A stretch of DNA of 64,000 nucleotides. It comes from Aquabacter sp965279295 (lineage in GTDB: Bacteria > Pseudomonadota > Alphaproteobacteria > Rhizobiales > Xanthobacteraceae). The position numbers were made by a program, and so were the translations under genes. Shown in pieces: positions 44,354 through 53,732 of this stretch (its first letter is position 1; the number at the start of each line of letters is the position of its first letter). The notes below the pieces were generated by a model that had not been told where the DNA came from, searched no databases, and saw only the letters and a program-made list of their open reading frames with translations. The DNA is taken from the NCBI GenBank assembly GCA_965279295.1, contig CBDIHQ010000018.1; one strand, written 5' to 3'.

Positions 44354-44893
44354 ATGAGTTACACGTCGCCGGAAAGCGGAAGTTTCGGGCAGTCCGCATC
44401 GGATCGCCCCTATGCCTTCGACCCGATTTCCCAGCCGGAATATTTCGAGGGCGTGCTGTCGCGCCGCTTGATGGCGTTCTGCATCGACGCCACCATCATC
44501 ATCGCTCCGATCGTGATGCTGGCTTTCTTCATCTTCGTGTTCGGCATCATCACGCTGAGCCTGGGCTGGATGCTGTTTCCGGTGCTCGGCCCCGCGTTCG
44601 TGATCTGGGCCATCTGGTACAATGCCGTGACGCTCGGCTCCCCGGCCTCCGCGACGCTCGGCATGCGCGCCATGGGGCTTGAGATGCGCACCTGGTACGG
44701 CGCGCCGATGTATTCGCTGCTCGGCGCGGTGCATGCGGTGGCCTATTGGCTGTCCATGAGCATCTTCACGCCCTTCATCGTACTGGTGGCGCTGTTCAAC
44801 GGGCGCCGCCGGATGCTGCACGATTTCGCGGTGGGCACCGTGCTGGTGAACAACGAAACCCGCGCCTCTGACCTGCGCCGCCAGCATTTTTGA
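44354..44893 (+). CDS. RDD-family membrane protein
   Basis: A 179-residue RDD-family protein. After a soluble N-terminus (1-35), the RDD core begins LSRRLMAFCIDATIIIAP with the conserved arginine and aspartates, followed by membrane segments (about 45-75, 80-100 and 125-150) and the ending NGRRRMLHDFAVGTVLV. Function is not defined; members may move small solutes. A ribosome site (gaggag) precedes the ATG. Confidence 0.9.
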   Translation: MSYTSPESGSFGQSASDRPYAFDPISQPEYFEGVLSRRLMAFCIDATIIIAPIVMLAFFIFVFGIITLSLGWMLFPVLGPAFVIWAIWYNAVTLGSPASATLGMRAMGLEMRTWYGAPMYSLLGAVHAVAYWLSMSIFTPFIVLVALFNGRRRMLHDFAVGTVLVNNETRASDLRRQHF

Positions 44894-44982
44894 GCGGCGG
44901 GTACGGAAACCTTTGACCGACTCGTCTACGGGAGCGATGCTGAGGTGATAGCCCTACGGGGAGACGCCTGGGTTTCAGTTCC

Positions 44983-45783
44983 GTGACCGAGCATTCGCGC
45001 GACACGCCGCAATTCTACCTGACGGCTCCATCCCCCTGCCCCTATCTGCCGGGCCGGGAGGAGCGGAAGGTGTTTACCCATCTGGTGGGTGAGCGCGCGC
45101 CCTCGCTCAACGACGTCCTGACCCAGGGCGGGTTCCGCCGCAGCCAGTCCATCGCCTACCGCCCGGCCTGCGAGGGATGCCGCGCCTGCGTCTCGGTGCG
45201 GATCTGCGTGGCGGATTTTCATGAGACCCGCAGCTTCCGCCGCATCCAAGCGGAGAATGCCGACCTGATCGGTACGCTGCGCCAGCCGGCGCCGACCTCC
45301 GAGCAATATGGCCTGTTCCGCTCCTACGTCACCGCCCGCCATGGCTCGGGCGGCATGGCTGATATGAGCGTGCTCGACTACGCCATGATGGTGGAAGACA
45401 CCCACGTCGACACCAAGCTGATCGAATATCGCAAGCGCGGGCCGGACACACGCATCAACGGCAAGGGCGTCGGCGACCTGTTCGCGGTGGCGCTGACCGA
45501 CGTGCTCGCGGACGGCCTGTCCATGGTCTATTCGTTCTACAATCCGAACATCGCCGCTCGTTCGCTGGGCACCTTCCTGATCCTCGATCACGTCGCCCGC
45601 GCCCGCGAAATGGGCCTGCCCTATGTCTATCTCGGCTATTGGGTTCAGGGATCGCGCAAGATGGATTACAAGAGGCGATTCCTTCCCCAGGAACGCCTTT
45701 CCCCGCATGGCTGGGAGCGCAGCGACGCCCCCGAACAGCCATTTCCGGGAATTGGCGCGCCACATCCCGAGACCGGCGGCTGA
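44983..45783 (+). CDS. bpt: Aspartate/glutamate leucyltransferase
   Basis: A 266-residue Bpt/Ate-type aminoacyl-tRNA protein transferase that adds leucine to N-terminal Asp or Glu and so marks proteins for degradation by ClpAP. The opening QFYLTAPSPCPYLPGREERKVF, the cysteine motif YRPACEGCRACVSVRI and, later, the GYWVQGSRKMDYKRRF segment identify the family. It starts with GTG. Its stop overlaps the marC start by one base. Confidence 0.93.
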   Translation: MTEHSRDTPQFYLTAPSPCPYLPGREERKVFTHLVGERAPSLNDVLTQGGFRRSQSIAYRPACEGCRACVSVRICVADFHETRSFRRIQAENADLIGTLRQPAPTSEQYGLFRSYVTARHGSGGMADMSVLDYAMMVEDTHVDTKLIEYRKRGPDTRINGKGVGDLFAVALTDVLADGLSMVYSFYNPNIAARSLGTFLILDHVARAREMGLPYVYLGYWVQGSRKMDYKRRFLPQERLSPHGWERSDAPEQPFPGIGAPHPETGG

Positions 45784-46457
45784 TGAGTCAGTATTTCAAT
45801 ATCTTCCTCGGCGTGTTCGCTGCGTTGTTTCCGGTCGTCAATCCGCTCGGCGGCGCGCCGATCTTCTACCAGATCACCCGCGACATCCCGCCCGCGGCGC
45901 GCGCCGTCATGGCGCAGAAGATCGCGATCTACGGCTTCGTGCTGCTGCTCGGCTCGCTCATCCTCGGCTCCCACGTCCTGTCGTTCTTCGGCATCAGCAT
46001 CCCGGTGCTGCGGGTCGCGGGCGGCATGGTGGTGATGGTCATGGGCTGGCAGATCCTGCACCAGGGCAACCCGACCCCCGACCGCGCCGACCACGAAAGC
46101 ATCGATATCACCGGCATCGAGGACCAGGCGTTCTACCCAATCACCATGCCGCTCACCGTCGGCCCCGGCTCGATGGCGACCGCCGTGGCGCTGGGCGCCC
46201 AGGCGAGCGTGCGCAACACGGGCTCCAATCCGGTGGGCCTGTTCGATGCGATCGCGGCGATCCTCGGCCTGGTGGCGGTGGCCGCGACCATCTTCATCGC
46301 CTACCGCTACGCCTCGGAGATCGAGCGCGTGCTGGGCCGAAAGGGCACCAACATCCTGGTGCGCCTGTTCGCCTTCATCCTGCTGTGCATCGGCATCCAG
46401 ATCCTCTGGACCGGCCTCAGCGAGTTGCTGGCAAGCGTGATCCACCCAACCGCGTGA
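45783..46457 (+). CDS. MarC-family integral membrane protein
   Basis: A 224-residue MarC/UPF0056 protein with six hydrophobic segments. It starts FNIFLGVFAALFPVVNPLGGAPIF and has the family motifs RVAGGMVVMVMGWQIL and FYPITMPLTVGPGS. Transport activity is suspected but not shown for the family; no role in multiple antibiotic resistance has been proved. The start overlaps the bpt stop by one base (TGATG), so the two are likely co-transcribed. Confidence 0.9.
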   Translation: MSQYFNIFLGVFAALFPVVNPLGGAPIFYQITRDIPPAARAVMAQKIAIYGFVLLLGSLILGSHVLSFFGISIPVLRVAGGMVVMVMGWQILHQGNPTPDRADHESIDITGIEDQAFYPITMPLTVGPGSMATAVALGAQASVRNTGSNPVGLFDAIAAILGLVAVAATIFIAYRYASEIERVLGRKGTNILVRLFAFILLCIGIQILWTGLSELLASVIHPTA

Positions 46458-46470
46458 TCCACCCCGCCGA

Positions 46471-48279
46471 TTACCGGGTCAGGGTGTCTTCCCCCGCCAG
46501 CCCGTGCCGCTGCCGCTCCAGAGCGGTGGCATAGGCGTGAAGCGCCTCCGCCTCGTCCAGCAGGCCCACGATCCTGCCGGTCTGCGCACTGTCCACCACC
46601 GCGAGCACGGGCGTGCCGGCGTTCTCGAACAGGCGAATGGCGTCCTGCACGTTCATGTCGGGCACCAGAACCCGGTCGCGGCAGATGGCGAGCGTGCCTG
46701 CGGCAGCCGCGCTGTCCGCGCCGTAGGTCATGATGAGGCGGATCAGGCCGGCATAGCGCCCGTCCCCGTCCGCCAGAGCCACCACCCGGTTGGCAACGTC
46801 CTTGAAGCGGGCGTGCAGGTCCCCGACCGAGCCGTCGGCGGAAAACACCGGCGGGTCGCGCCGCATCAGCCCTTGCACCGTCAGGTCGCGCAGGAGGCCG
46901 ACATCATGGGCCCCGCGAATGCTCTCGCCGCGCAGATGCATGCGCCAGGTGGAGAAGGAATAGCCGAAGGTCAGGCGCACGGTGAGCGAACACACGATCG
47001 CCGCCGTGAGCACCACGCCTGAAATGGCGAGATTGCTGGTGGCTTCCAGCACCAAGAAGGTCATCGTCACCGGCCCGCCGACGATGCCCACCGCCAGCGC
47101 CGCCATGCCGACCACGGAGGCGATAACGGGATCGATGCCGAGCGCGGGCACGAGGATCAGGGCCACCCCGGCAAACAGCTTTCCGAGCATCGCCCCCATG
47201 AACAGCGCGGCGGAGAACAGCCCGCCGCGAAAGCCCGAGCCCAGACAGCAGGCGGCCGCCATGATCTTCAGCACCAGGACACCGAGCACCGCCATCGTCA
47301 CACCGGCGCCGACCTGGATGTGAAGCGCCGCCTCGCCGCTGGAGAGCACCTGCGGCGACAGCAGCGCCAGCGCGCCCACGCCGAGGCCGCCGACCACGGG
47401 GCGCAGCGGCTGGGGAATGCCGGTCCAGGCGAACCCGCGCTCCACCTGCGTCATCAGGCGCATGATGCCGATCGCCACCGCCGCGCCCACCAGCCCCAGC
47501 ACGATGAACACGAGATAGTCGACCGGCATGATCTCCGGCAGGTTCGGAATGATGATCGGCGTGCCAACAGCGCCCAGTTCGCGCGCCGAGAGATAGCCCA
47601 GCAGCGCCGCCGCCATCACCGGCGCGACGCTGGGGATGGCATAGACGCCGATGATCAGTTCAAACGCATAGAAGGCGCCGGACAAGGGCGCATGAAACGC
47701 CGCCGCGATGCCGCCCGCCGCGCCGCAGCCGACCAGAATGCGCATGTCGCTGCGCCGCAGGTTGAGCTTCTGCCCGATCAGCGAGGCAATGCCGGAGCCC
47801 CACTGGGTATAGCCCGCCTCCATGCCCACCGAGGCGCCGAAGCCGTTTCCCAGCACCGTCTGGCTGGAGAGGATCACACTGTCGAGCAGGGAAATGCGGC
47901 CGCCGGTCAGGGCATTGGCCTCGATCGGGTCGACCACCGGATTCGGCCGGAAACGGCGCACCACGAGAATATAGAGCCCGAGCAGCAGTCCCCCGAGGGC
48001 GGGCATGAAATACATATAGGGTGCGGTCAGCGTCGGCACGATGCTGAGGAAGCCGTCCGGGCCGGTGTTGAAAAGCAGCCGGTGCATGCCGTGGGCGGCA
48101 AGGCTCATGAGCGTGGCGCCGGCCCCCGCCAGCGCGCCGATCACACAGCCGAGCAGGACCAGGGACACTTCCCGCTGAAGCACCAGCCGCTCGAACAGGC
48201 GGCGTGTCCCGGCGCTTCCGGCCTCTCGCGGGGAAATCTCGAACACTTCGTCCCGCGCGCCCTCGCCCATGCCGTGCAC
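46471..48279 (-). CDS. ClC-family chloride channel/antiporter with CBS domains
   Basis: A 602-residue ClC protein with about a dozen membrane helices (about 35-440) and two CBS domains at the C-terminus (from 462). In place of the usual GREGP selectivity motif it reads ASVGMEAGYTQWGSG, keeping the gating glutamate but not the arginine or proline; the GxFxP motif appears as GGLFSAALF. This variant looks like a distinct bacterial branch. The stop lies 13 bases after the convergent marC stop. Confidence 0.88.
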   Translation of the reverse strand: MHGMGEGARDEVFEISPREAGSAGTRRLFERLVLQREVSLVLLGCVIGALAGAGATLMSLAAHGMHRLLFNTGPDGFLSIVPTLTAPYMYFMPALGGLLLGLYILVVRRFRPNPVVDPIEANALTGGRISLLDSVILSSQTVLGNGFGASVGMEAGYTQWGSGIASLIGQKLNLRRSDMRILVGCGAAGGIAAAFHAPLSGAFYAFELIIGVYAIPSVAPVMAAALLGYLSARELGAVGTPIIIPNLPEIMPVDYLVFIVLGLVGAAVAIGIMRLMTQVERGFAWTGIPQPLRPVVGGLGVGALALLSPQVLSSGEAALHIQVGAGVTMAVLGVLVLKIMAAACCLGSGFRGGLFSAALFMGAMLGKLFAGVALILVPALGIDPVIASVVGMAALAVGIVGGPVTMTFLVLEATSNLAISGVVLTAAIVCSLTVRLTFGYSFSTWRMHLRGESIRGAHDVGLLRDLTVQGLMRRDPPVFSADGSVGDLHARFKDVANRVVALADGDGRYAGLIRLIMTYGADSAAAAGTLAICRDRVLVPDMNVQDAIRLFENAGTPVLAVVDSAQTGRIVGLLDEAEALHAYATALERQRHGLAGEDTLTR

Positions 48280-48309
48280 CGTCCTGTGGAGCCTGCCAGT
48301 AGAGCCTGC

Positions 48310-50547
48310 CTATGCGAACTTATTGTTCCTCGGGAAGCCCTTGGGCGGCAGACGGCCGGATGTCGCGCGCTCGCCCTGCCAGTCGAGCAGCTCGTTGACG
48401 GTCCAGGTGCGGCCGGACGTATCTTCCCAGGTCAGGCCGTCCGCGCGGGTGAAGACCTTGATGTCGGAAAGTCCGCCTTCCTTGTAGCGCTGGAACCGCA
48501 CGCCGCGACCGCGTGTCATCTCGGGCACCTGATTGAGCGGGAACAGCAGCAGCTTGCGATTGTCCCCGATGACGGCGACCGTATCGCCCAGCGCAGGCAC
48601 CGCATTATAGGCCCGGTCCGGCAGTTCCACGGTCAACACCTGCTTGCCCTTGCGGGTGTTCGCGAGGCAATCGTCCTCGGCCACCACGAAGCCGCGCCCT
48701 TCGCGGGTCGCGATCAGCATGCGCGCGCCGGGCTGGTGGGTGAAGACGCGGACGATTTCCGCCTCCTGCTCCATCTCCACCATCAGGCGGATCGGCTCGC
48801 CATGGCCGCGCCCGCCGGGAAGCTTGGAGGCTTCCAGCGCGTAGAAGCGGCCATTGGAGGCGAACACCATGATCCGCGATGTGGTCTCCGCGTAAAACGC
48901 GTGGGCCAGCGTGTCGTCGCCCTTGAACTGCACGCCGGACAATTCCGGCACATGCCCCTTGAGGGCACGGATCCAGCCCTTGGCCGACACCACCACGGTG
49001 ATCGGCTCACGCTCAACCAGGGCCTCGGTGAAGGCGTCCTCGTGGATTTCCGGTGCGGCGGCGAAGCTGGTGCGGCGGCGGCCGAGTTCGGTCTCGGGGC
49101 CATAGGCCTTGCGGGTCTCGCGGATTTCCTTGGCAATCGAGCGCCATTGCGCGGCTTCGGAAGCAAGCAGCTTGGCAAGCTGATCGTGCTCCTTGCTCAG
49201 CGCGTCATGCTCCTTGCGGATTTCCATTTCCTCAAGCCGGCGCAGGGAGCGCAGGCGCATGTTGAGGATGGCTTCGGCCTGGGTATCGGTGAGCGCGAAG
49301 GTCGCGATCAATGTCACCTTCGGCTCGTCCTCCTCGCGGATGATCCGGATCACCTCGTCGAGGTTGAGATAGGCGATGAGATAGCCGGCCAGGATTTCCA
49401 GGCGGCGCTCGATCTCGGCGAGGCGGTGGCGCGAGCGGCGTTGCAGCACATCGCGCCGGTGCGCCAGCCATTCGCGCAGCGCGTCGGCCAGGGACAGCAC
49501 CTTGGGCACCTGCCCGCGCACCAGCACGTTCATGTTGAGCGAGACCCGCGCCTCAAGCTCGGTGAGCTTGAACAGGCTCTCCATGAGCACTTCCGGGTCC
49601 ACTGTGCGGGCGCGCGGCTCCAGCACCAAGCGGATGTCCTCGGCGCTCTCGTCGCGCACGTCCGCCAGCAGCGGCAGCTTCTTGTCGGTCAGCAGCTCGG
49701 CGATTTTTTCCACCAGGCGGGATTTCGGCACGCCGTAGGGGATTTCCGTGATCACCACCAGATAGGTGCCGCGGCCGCTGTCTTCCTTGTGCCAGCGCGC
49801 CCGCACCCGGAACGAGCCGCGCCCGGTGGCATAGGCTTCCGCCACGCCCACCGGATCTTCCACCAGAATGCCGCCGGTGGGAAAATCCGGCCCCGGCACG
49901 AATTGCAGTAGCTCCGAGGCCGGCGCGGCGGGGTGCTCAAGCAAATGCAGCGAGGCATCCAGAAGTTCGGCGGCATTGTGCGGCGGGATCGAGGTCGCCA
50001 TGCCCACCGCAATGCCCTGCGAGCCGTTGGCCAGCAGGTTGGGGAAGGCAGCGGGAAGCACGGCGGGCTCGTCTTCCGAACCGTCATAGGTGGGCCGGAA
50101 GTCCACCGCGTCCTCGTCGATGCCATCCAGCAGAAGGCTGGCGACGGCGGTGAGGCGCGCTTCGGTGTAACGCATGGCGGCGGCGTTATCGCCGTCCACA
50201 TTGCCGAAATTGCCCTGCCCATCCACCAGCGGGTAACGCTGCGCGAAAGTCTGGGCAAGGCGCACCAAGGCGTCGTAGACCGACTGATCGCCGTGCGGGT
50301 GAAACTTGCCGATCACGTCGCCCACCACGCGGGCGCACTTCTTGAAGCCCGAACCGGGATCGAGCTTCAACTGGCGCATGGCGTGGAGGATGCGGCGGTG
50401 CACCGGCTTCAAGCCATCGCGCGCGTCCGGCAGGGCGCGGTGCATGATGGTCGATAGCGCATAGGCCAGATAACGCTCTTCGAGCGCGGTCTTCAGCTCG
50501 ACTGGCTCGATGGCGCCGTCGCCGGGCGGAGTGGTGCGGGTAGCCAT
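48310..50547 (-). CDS. parC: DNA topoisomerase IV subunit A
   Basis: A 745-residue ParC, the DNA-cleaving subunit of topoisomerase IV, which unlinks daughter chromosomes. It has LSTIMHRALPDARDGLKPVHRRIL, a GDVIGKFHPHGDQSVYDALVR winged-helix segment, the active tyrosine in AAMRYTEARLT and the coiled-coil region around 360-450. The C-terminal domain lacks the clear GyrA box, so ParC is preferred over GyrA. The start at 50547 (MATRTTPPGDG) was chosen over an ATG 11 codons upstream. Confidence 0.93.
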   Translation of the reverse strand: MATRTTPPGDGAIEPVELKTALEERYLAYALSTIMHRALPDARDGLKPVHRRILHAMRQLKLDPGSGFKKCARVVGDVIGKFHPHGDQSVYDALVRLAQTFAQRYPLVDGQGNFGNVDGDNAAAMRYTEARLTAVASLLLDGIDEDAVDFRPTYDGSEDEPAVLPAAFPNLLANGSQGIAVGMATSIPPHNAAELLDASLHLLEHPAAPASELLQFVPGPDFPTGGILVEDPVGVAEAYATGRGSFRVRARWHKEDSGRGTYLVVITEIPYGVPKSRLVEKIAELLTDKKLPLLADVRDESAEDIRLVLEPRARTVDPEVLMESLFKLTELEARVSLNMNVLVRGQVPKVLSLADALREWLAHRRDVLQRRSRHRLAEIERRLEILAGYLIAYLNLDEVIRIIREEDEPKVTLIATFALTDTQAEAILNMRLRSLRRLEEMEIRKEHDALSKEHDQLAKLLASEAAQWRSIAKEIRETRKAYGPETELGRRRTSFAAAPEIHEDAFTEALVEREPITVVVSAKGWIRALKGHVPELSGVQFKGDDTLAHAFYAETTSRIMVFASNGRFYALEASKLPGGRGHGEPIRLMVEMEQEAEIVRVFTHQPGARMLIATREGRGFVVAEDDCLANTRKGKQVLTVELPDRAYNAVPALGDTVAVIGDNRKLLLFPLNQVPEMTRGRGVRFQRYKEGGLSDIKVFTRADGLTWEDTSGRTWTVNELLDWQGERATSGRLPPKGFPRNNKFA

Positions 50548-50580
50548 TTGCGTCGAGTAGCGCGATGCAGCGCGCCGCAC

Positions 50581-50847
50581 AAGGCGCGCCGCGTGCCCAT
50601 CACATAAGTGGCGCCGGTCTGCACAGCTTTGTCGTCAAGCCGCCCGGACTCCGCCTTAGGAATGAACAGAATATAACAATTCATAAAGACATCTGAACGC
50701 GTGTTCAAACTCTCTGTAGCGTAGCACCGCAATTCATACGCAGAATTCATGTTTTGATATTTGGTGGAACATAACACCGACATTCGAGCTTTTCATCTTC
50801 AGCCAAGCGCTTCGACGCGCCAATGCAGGCTCTGAAGGAGTAGGCAA
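50581..50847 (+). promoter_or_regulatory. AT-rich intergenic region with repeated aattcat units
   Basis: The gap between the divergent parC and small exported-protein genes is much richer in AT than its surroundings. caattcata occurs at 50677-50685 and 50730-50738, and gaattcatg at 50743-50751, so an aattcat core appears three times. The region probably contains the promoters of both genes and may bind a regulator. No gene is supported. A ribosome site (aaggag) precedes the ATG at 50848. Confidence 0.45.
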
Positions 50848-51183
50848 ATGAAACGACTTGTTGTTGCTATGTGTGGCGCCGCTGCGCTGGGTATCGCTTC
50901 TTTCGCGACCCAGGCGAGCGCCGCGCCGCTGACGCTGGTAAACCCGCTTCAGGGCTCGGATGTTTCATCGCAGGCCGAAAACGTTGCCTGGCGCCGGGTG
51001 TGTAATCCCCAGCGCCGCTGGATCAACGGGCATCGCGTGGTGGTCAACCGCTGTAGCAACGTGTGGGTCGGCGGTGGTCGCCCGGGTGGCCCGCGGTATG
51101 GCTATGGACCCGGCCCGCGCCCCGGCTATGGTCCCGGACCGCGCGTCGGCTACGCTCCAGGGCCGCGTCCCGGTTATTATTGA
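50848..51183 (+). CDS. Small exported protein with GYGPGPRP repeats
   Basis: A 111-residue secreted protein: signal peptide (1-26, ending QASAA), a middle region with VCNPQRRWINGHRVVVNRC and two cysteines, and a C-terminal tail of near-perfect Gly-Pro-Gly-Pro-Arg-Pro-Gly-Tyr repeats (about 84-111). No function is known; similar short exported proteins with glycine- and tyrosine-rich tails occur in Hyphomicrobiales. The 3' end overlaps the convergent recO gene by seven bases. Confidence 0.75.
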   Translation: MKRLVVAMCGAAALGIASFATQASAAPLTLVNPLQGSDVSSQAENVAWRRVCNPQRRWINGHRVVVNRCSNVWVGGGRPGGPRYGYGPGPRPGYGPGPRVGYAPGPRPGYY

Positions 51184-51902
51184 TCGCGTCGCCGCATAGC
51201 GGCGATGAAAGCCGCGCGGGCGTCCGAAAGGACCAGCCCGCGCGGTTCCATGACTCGACGGGTCAGGAAATAGCCGGTCATCCTGAAGGCCTCCTCCAGT
51301 TCCGGCAAGGTCGGTTTCACCTGGGTTGCGATCAGGAAGGTCGGCAGCGGCAGCAGCTTGTCCGCGAACGGCGCCCCGGCTGAGGCTGAAACCGCCCGGC
51401 CGCTTCTCGGCGATACGAAAATCAGATCGTCCCGCGTACCGGTCGCCACGCAGGCATCGAGATCGAGCCCAAATCCCAGTTCGGCAAGCATGGCGACCTC
51501 GAACCGCGCCATGAGGATGGCCGCCGAGGCGGCATCCTCGAACGCGTCGAGCACCGCATCCAAGATGCCGAACAGGCCGGGATGGGGATCACGCTCCGCC
51601 AAGAGATGGATCAGGCTGGTGATATGGCTCACGCCATAAGCGCCGTGGGGATCGCGCATCAGCGCTTCGGCCCGCAGTTTCAGGGGCTCGACCACCAGCG
51701 TTCCCAACTGCTCGTCGAGCCGGGCGCGCCAGGTGATGGACAGGGTATTTCCCGGCTGGAGAAGCGGCGCCAGCCGCCGCGACATGCCCCCGCGCACGAG
51801 GCCCATGTGACGGCCGCGCGCATAGGTCATCAACTCGACGATCGCACTCCCCTCCCCGTGCCGTCGCACGCCGGTGACGATGCCTTCGTCGGTCCATTCC
51901 AC
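51177..51902 (-). CDS. recO: DNA repair protein RecO
   Basis: A 241-residue RecO, which helps load RecA on SSB-covered single-stranded DNA in the RecFOR pathway. The N-terminal OB fold begins MEWTDEGIVTGVRRHGEGSA with LVRGGMSRRLAPLLQPGN, and the C-terminal helical part has FEVAMLAELGFGLDLDACVATG, but no zinc cysteines beyond that one. It is downstream of era by seven bases and part of the lepB-rnc-era-recO cluster. Confidence 0.93.
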   Translation of the reverse strand: MEWTDEGIVTGVRRHGEGSAIVELMTYARGRHMGLVRGGMSRRLAPLLQPGNTLSITWRARLDEQLGTLVVEPLKLRAEALMRDPHGAYGVSHITSLIHLLAERDPHPGLFGILDAVLDAFEDAASAAILMARFEVAMLAELGFGLDLDACVATGTRDDLIFVSPRSGRAVSASAGAPFADKLLPLPTFLIATQVKPTLPELEEAFRMTGYFLTRRVMEPRGLVLSDARAAFIAAMRRRDQ

Positions 51903-51909
51903 GGCGGCG

Positions 51910-53025
51910 TCAGCCTCCCTTGGGGAATTCCAGGCCCATCTCGCGATACCGCTCCGGGTCGTCCGCCCAGTTCTCGCGCACCTTCACGAACAGGAAGAGA
52001 TGCACCTTCTGTTCGACGATCTCGGCGATTTCCGCGCGCGAATCCGAGGAGATTCCCTTGATGGTGGAACCGCCCTTGCCCAGCACGATCTTGCGCTGGC
52101 TTTCGCGCTCGACATAAATCGTCTGCTCGATCCGCACCGACCCGTCGCGCAATTCCTTCCAGGATTCGGTTTCGACGGTGGAGCGGTACGGCAGTTCGTC
52201 GTGCAGGCGGTGGAACAGCTTCTCCCGCGTCACTTCCGCCGCCAGCATGCGCATGGGGGCATCGGTGATCTGGTCTTCGGGATAGAGCCAGGGACCGGCC
52301 GGCACATTGTTCGCGAACCAGGCCTTCACATCGTCCACGCCATCGCCCTTGGTCGCGGAGATCATGAACACCTGCTCGAACGAGAGGCGGGTGGTGAGTT
52401 CGCTGGTCAGCGCCAGCAGGGTGTCGCGGCGGATCAGGTCGATCTTGTTGAGGATCAGCGCGCGCGGGCGGCGCACCTCCGAAAGCGGCTTCAGCAGGGC
52501 CTCGATGTCGGCATCGATGCCCCGGTTCGCGTCCACCAGCAAAGCGACGAGGTCGGCGTCCGACGCGCTGGTCCAGGCGGTGGAGACCATGGCGCGTTCC
52601 AGCCGCCGGCGCGGCGAGAAGATGCCCGGCGTGTCCACCAGCACAATCTGCGCGGCGCCCTCGATGAGAATGCCGCGCACGATGGCGCGGGTGGTCTGCA
52701 CCTTATGGGAGACGATCGAGACCTTGGTGCCGACCAGTGCATTGGTCAGCGTGGACTTGCCCGCATTGGGCGCGCCCAGCAGCGCGACGAAGCCGCAGCG
52801 CGTCTCGCCCCTGGGGACCGGCATGAGGGGGGTGACGACTTCGGGCGCCCCATCCTCATCCTCGTCGTCGTCCTCATCTTCGTCGTCGAAATCCTCGTCT
52901 TCGAGGCCTTCTTCGAGAGTGTCGTCCTCAGGGACCTCTTCGGCGGGGTCGCGGCCGTCGACGTCGTGATCCTTCTGGCCGTCGGGAAGCTCGTCCCACG
53001 CGGTCATATCCTGGTCCTCGCTCAT
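51910..53025 (-). CDS. era: GTPase Era with acidic N-terminal extension
   Basis: A 371-residue Era GTPase, needed for 16S rRNA maturation and 30S assembly. The G domain has GAPNAGKST, the G2 threonines (VQTTR), DTPG and NKID, and the C-terminal KH domain includes KIVLGKGGSTIK. Era is usually about 300 residues; here 70 residues at the N-terminus are almost entirely acidic (stretches of Asp and Glu). The start MSEDQDMT overlaps the rnc stop by four bases, so the extension appears real. Confidence 0.95.
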   Translation of the reverse strand: MSEDQDMTAWDELPDGQKDHDVDGRDPAEEVPEDDTLEEGLEDEDFDDEDEDDDEDEDGAPEVVTPLMPVPRGETRCGFVALLGAPNAGKSTLTNALVGTKVSIVSHKVQTTRAIVRGILIEGAAQIVLVDTPGIFSPRRRLERAMVSTAWTSASDADLVALLVDANRGIDADIEALLKPLSEVRRPRALILNKIDLIRRDTLLALTSELTTRLSFEQVFMISATKGDGVDDVKAWFANNVPAGPWLYPEDQITDAPMRMLAAEVTREKLFHRLHDELPYRSTVETESWKELRDGSVRIEQTIYVERESQRKIVLGKGGSTIKGISSDSRAEIAEIVEQKVHLFLFVKVRENWADDPERYREMGLEFPKGG

Positions 53026-53732
53026 GCCTCGCTCCTTTCCGAAACGCCCTCACGAGCGAGAAAGGCGGCGGCTGCCGCCTTCTGGGCTTCCTGCTTGGAG
53101 GACCCAGCGGCCTCCGCGCTTTCGAGCCCCGGCAATTCTACGCTGATAATGAAGCGCGGCGCATGGTCTGGTCCACTGCGCGACACTTCGCGGTATGCGG
53201 GCGGCGGCAGGCCGCGGCCCTGCGCCCATTCCTGAAGCACCGTCTTGGGGTCGCGCAGCGGCCGCCGGGGGGCTTCAAGACGGGTGCGCCAGAATTTTTC
53301 CACCAGAACGTGGGCCGCCTGATAGCCGCCGTCCATGAACACCGCCGCCACCACCGCCTCGGCCATGTCGGCGAGGATGGTGCGGCGATTGCGGGCGCCG
53401 GACTGCGCCTCGCCCTGCCCGAGCCGCATGAACGCGCCGAGCCCCATGTCTTCGGCGACCTCCGCGCAGGCTTCTTCCCGCACCAGATCGGCGAGACGGC
53501 GCGAAAGCTCGCCCTCCTCGGCCACCGGGAAGGCCTCGAACAGCATGTGCGAGACGATGCTGCCGAGCACATGGTCGCCGAGAAACTCAAGCCGCTGGTA
53601 GGAGCGCAGGCGCGGCGCCTCGCCCTTCACCGCGCTGATGTGGGTCAGCGCGCGTTCCAGCAGGCTCTTGTCGGTGAAACCGTAGCTGATCCTCGCTTCG
53701 AGCCCGGCGAGATCTTCCCCGACCAGGTTCAT
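53022..53732 (-). CDS. rnc: Ribonuclease III
   Basis: A 236-residue RNase III that cuts double-stranded RNA, including the rRNA precursor. The catalytic motif appears as RLEFLGDHVLG (normally ERLEFLGD), with the later acidic helix (ADMAEAVVAAVFMDGG) carrying the second set of metal ligands, and a C-terminal double-strand-binding domain (about 160-230, FIISVELPGLE and KQEAQKAAAAAFL). The ATG at 53732 overlaps the lepB stop by four bases, which decides the start over an upstream ATG. Confidence 0.95.
   Translation of the reverse strand: MNLVGEDLAGLEARISYGFTDKSLLERALTHISAVKGEAPRLRSYQRLEFLGDHVLGSIVSHMLFEAFPVAEEGELSRRLADLVREEACAEVAEDMGLGAFMRLGQGEAQSGARNRRTILADMAEAVVAAVFMDGGYQAAHVLVEKFWRTRLEAPRRPLRDPKTVLQEWAQGRGLPPPAYREVSRSGPDHAPRFIISVELPGLESAEAAGSSKQEAQKAAAAAFLAREGVSERSEA

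Noticed and set aside
47320..49911. Very long open frame on the plus strand across clc and parC
   Set aside because: It lies opposite two well-supported genes and its residues are histidine-, arginine- and glutamine-rich, typical of the antisense of high-GC coding DNA.
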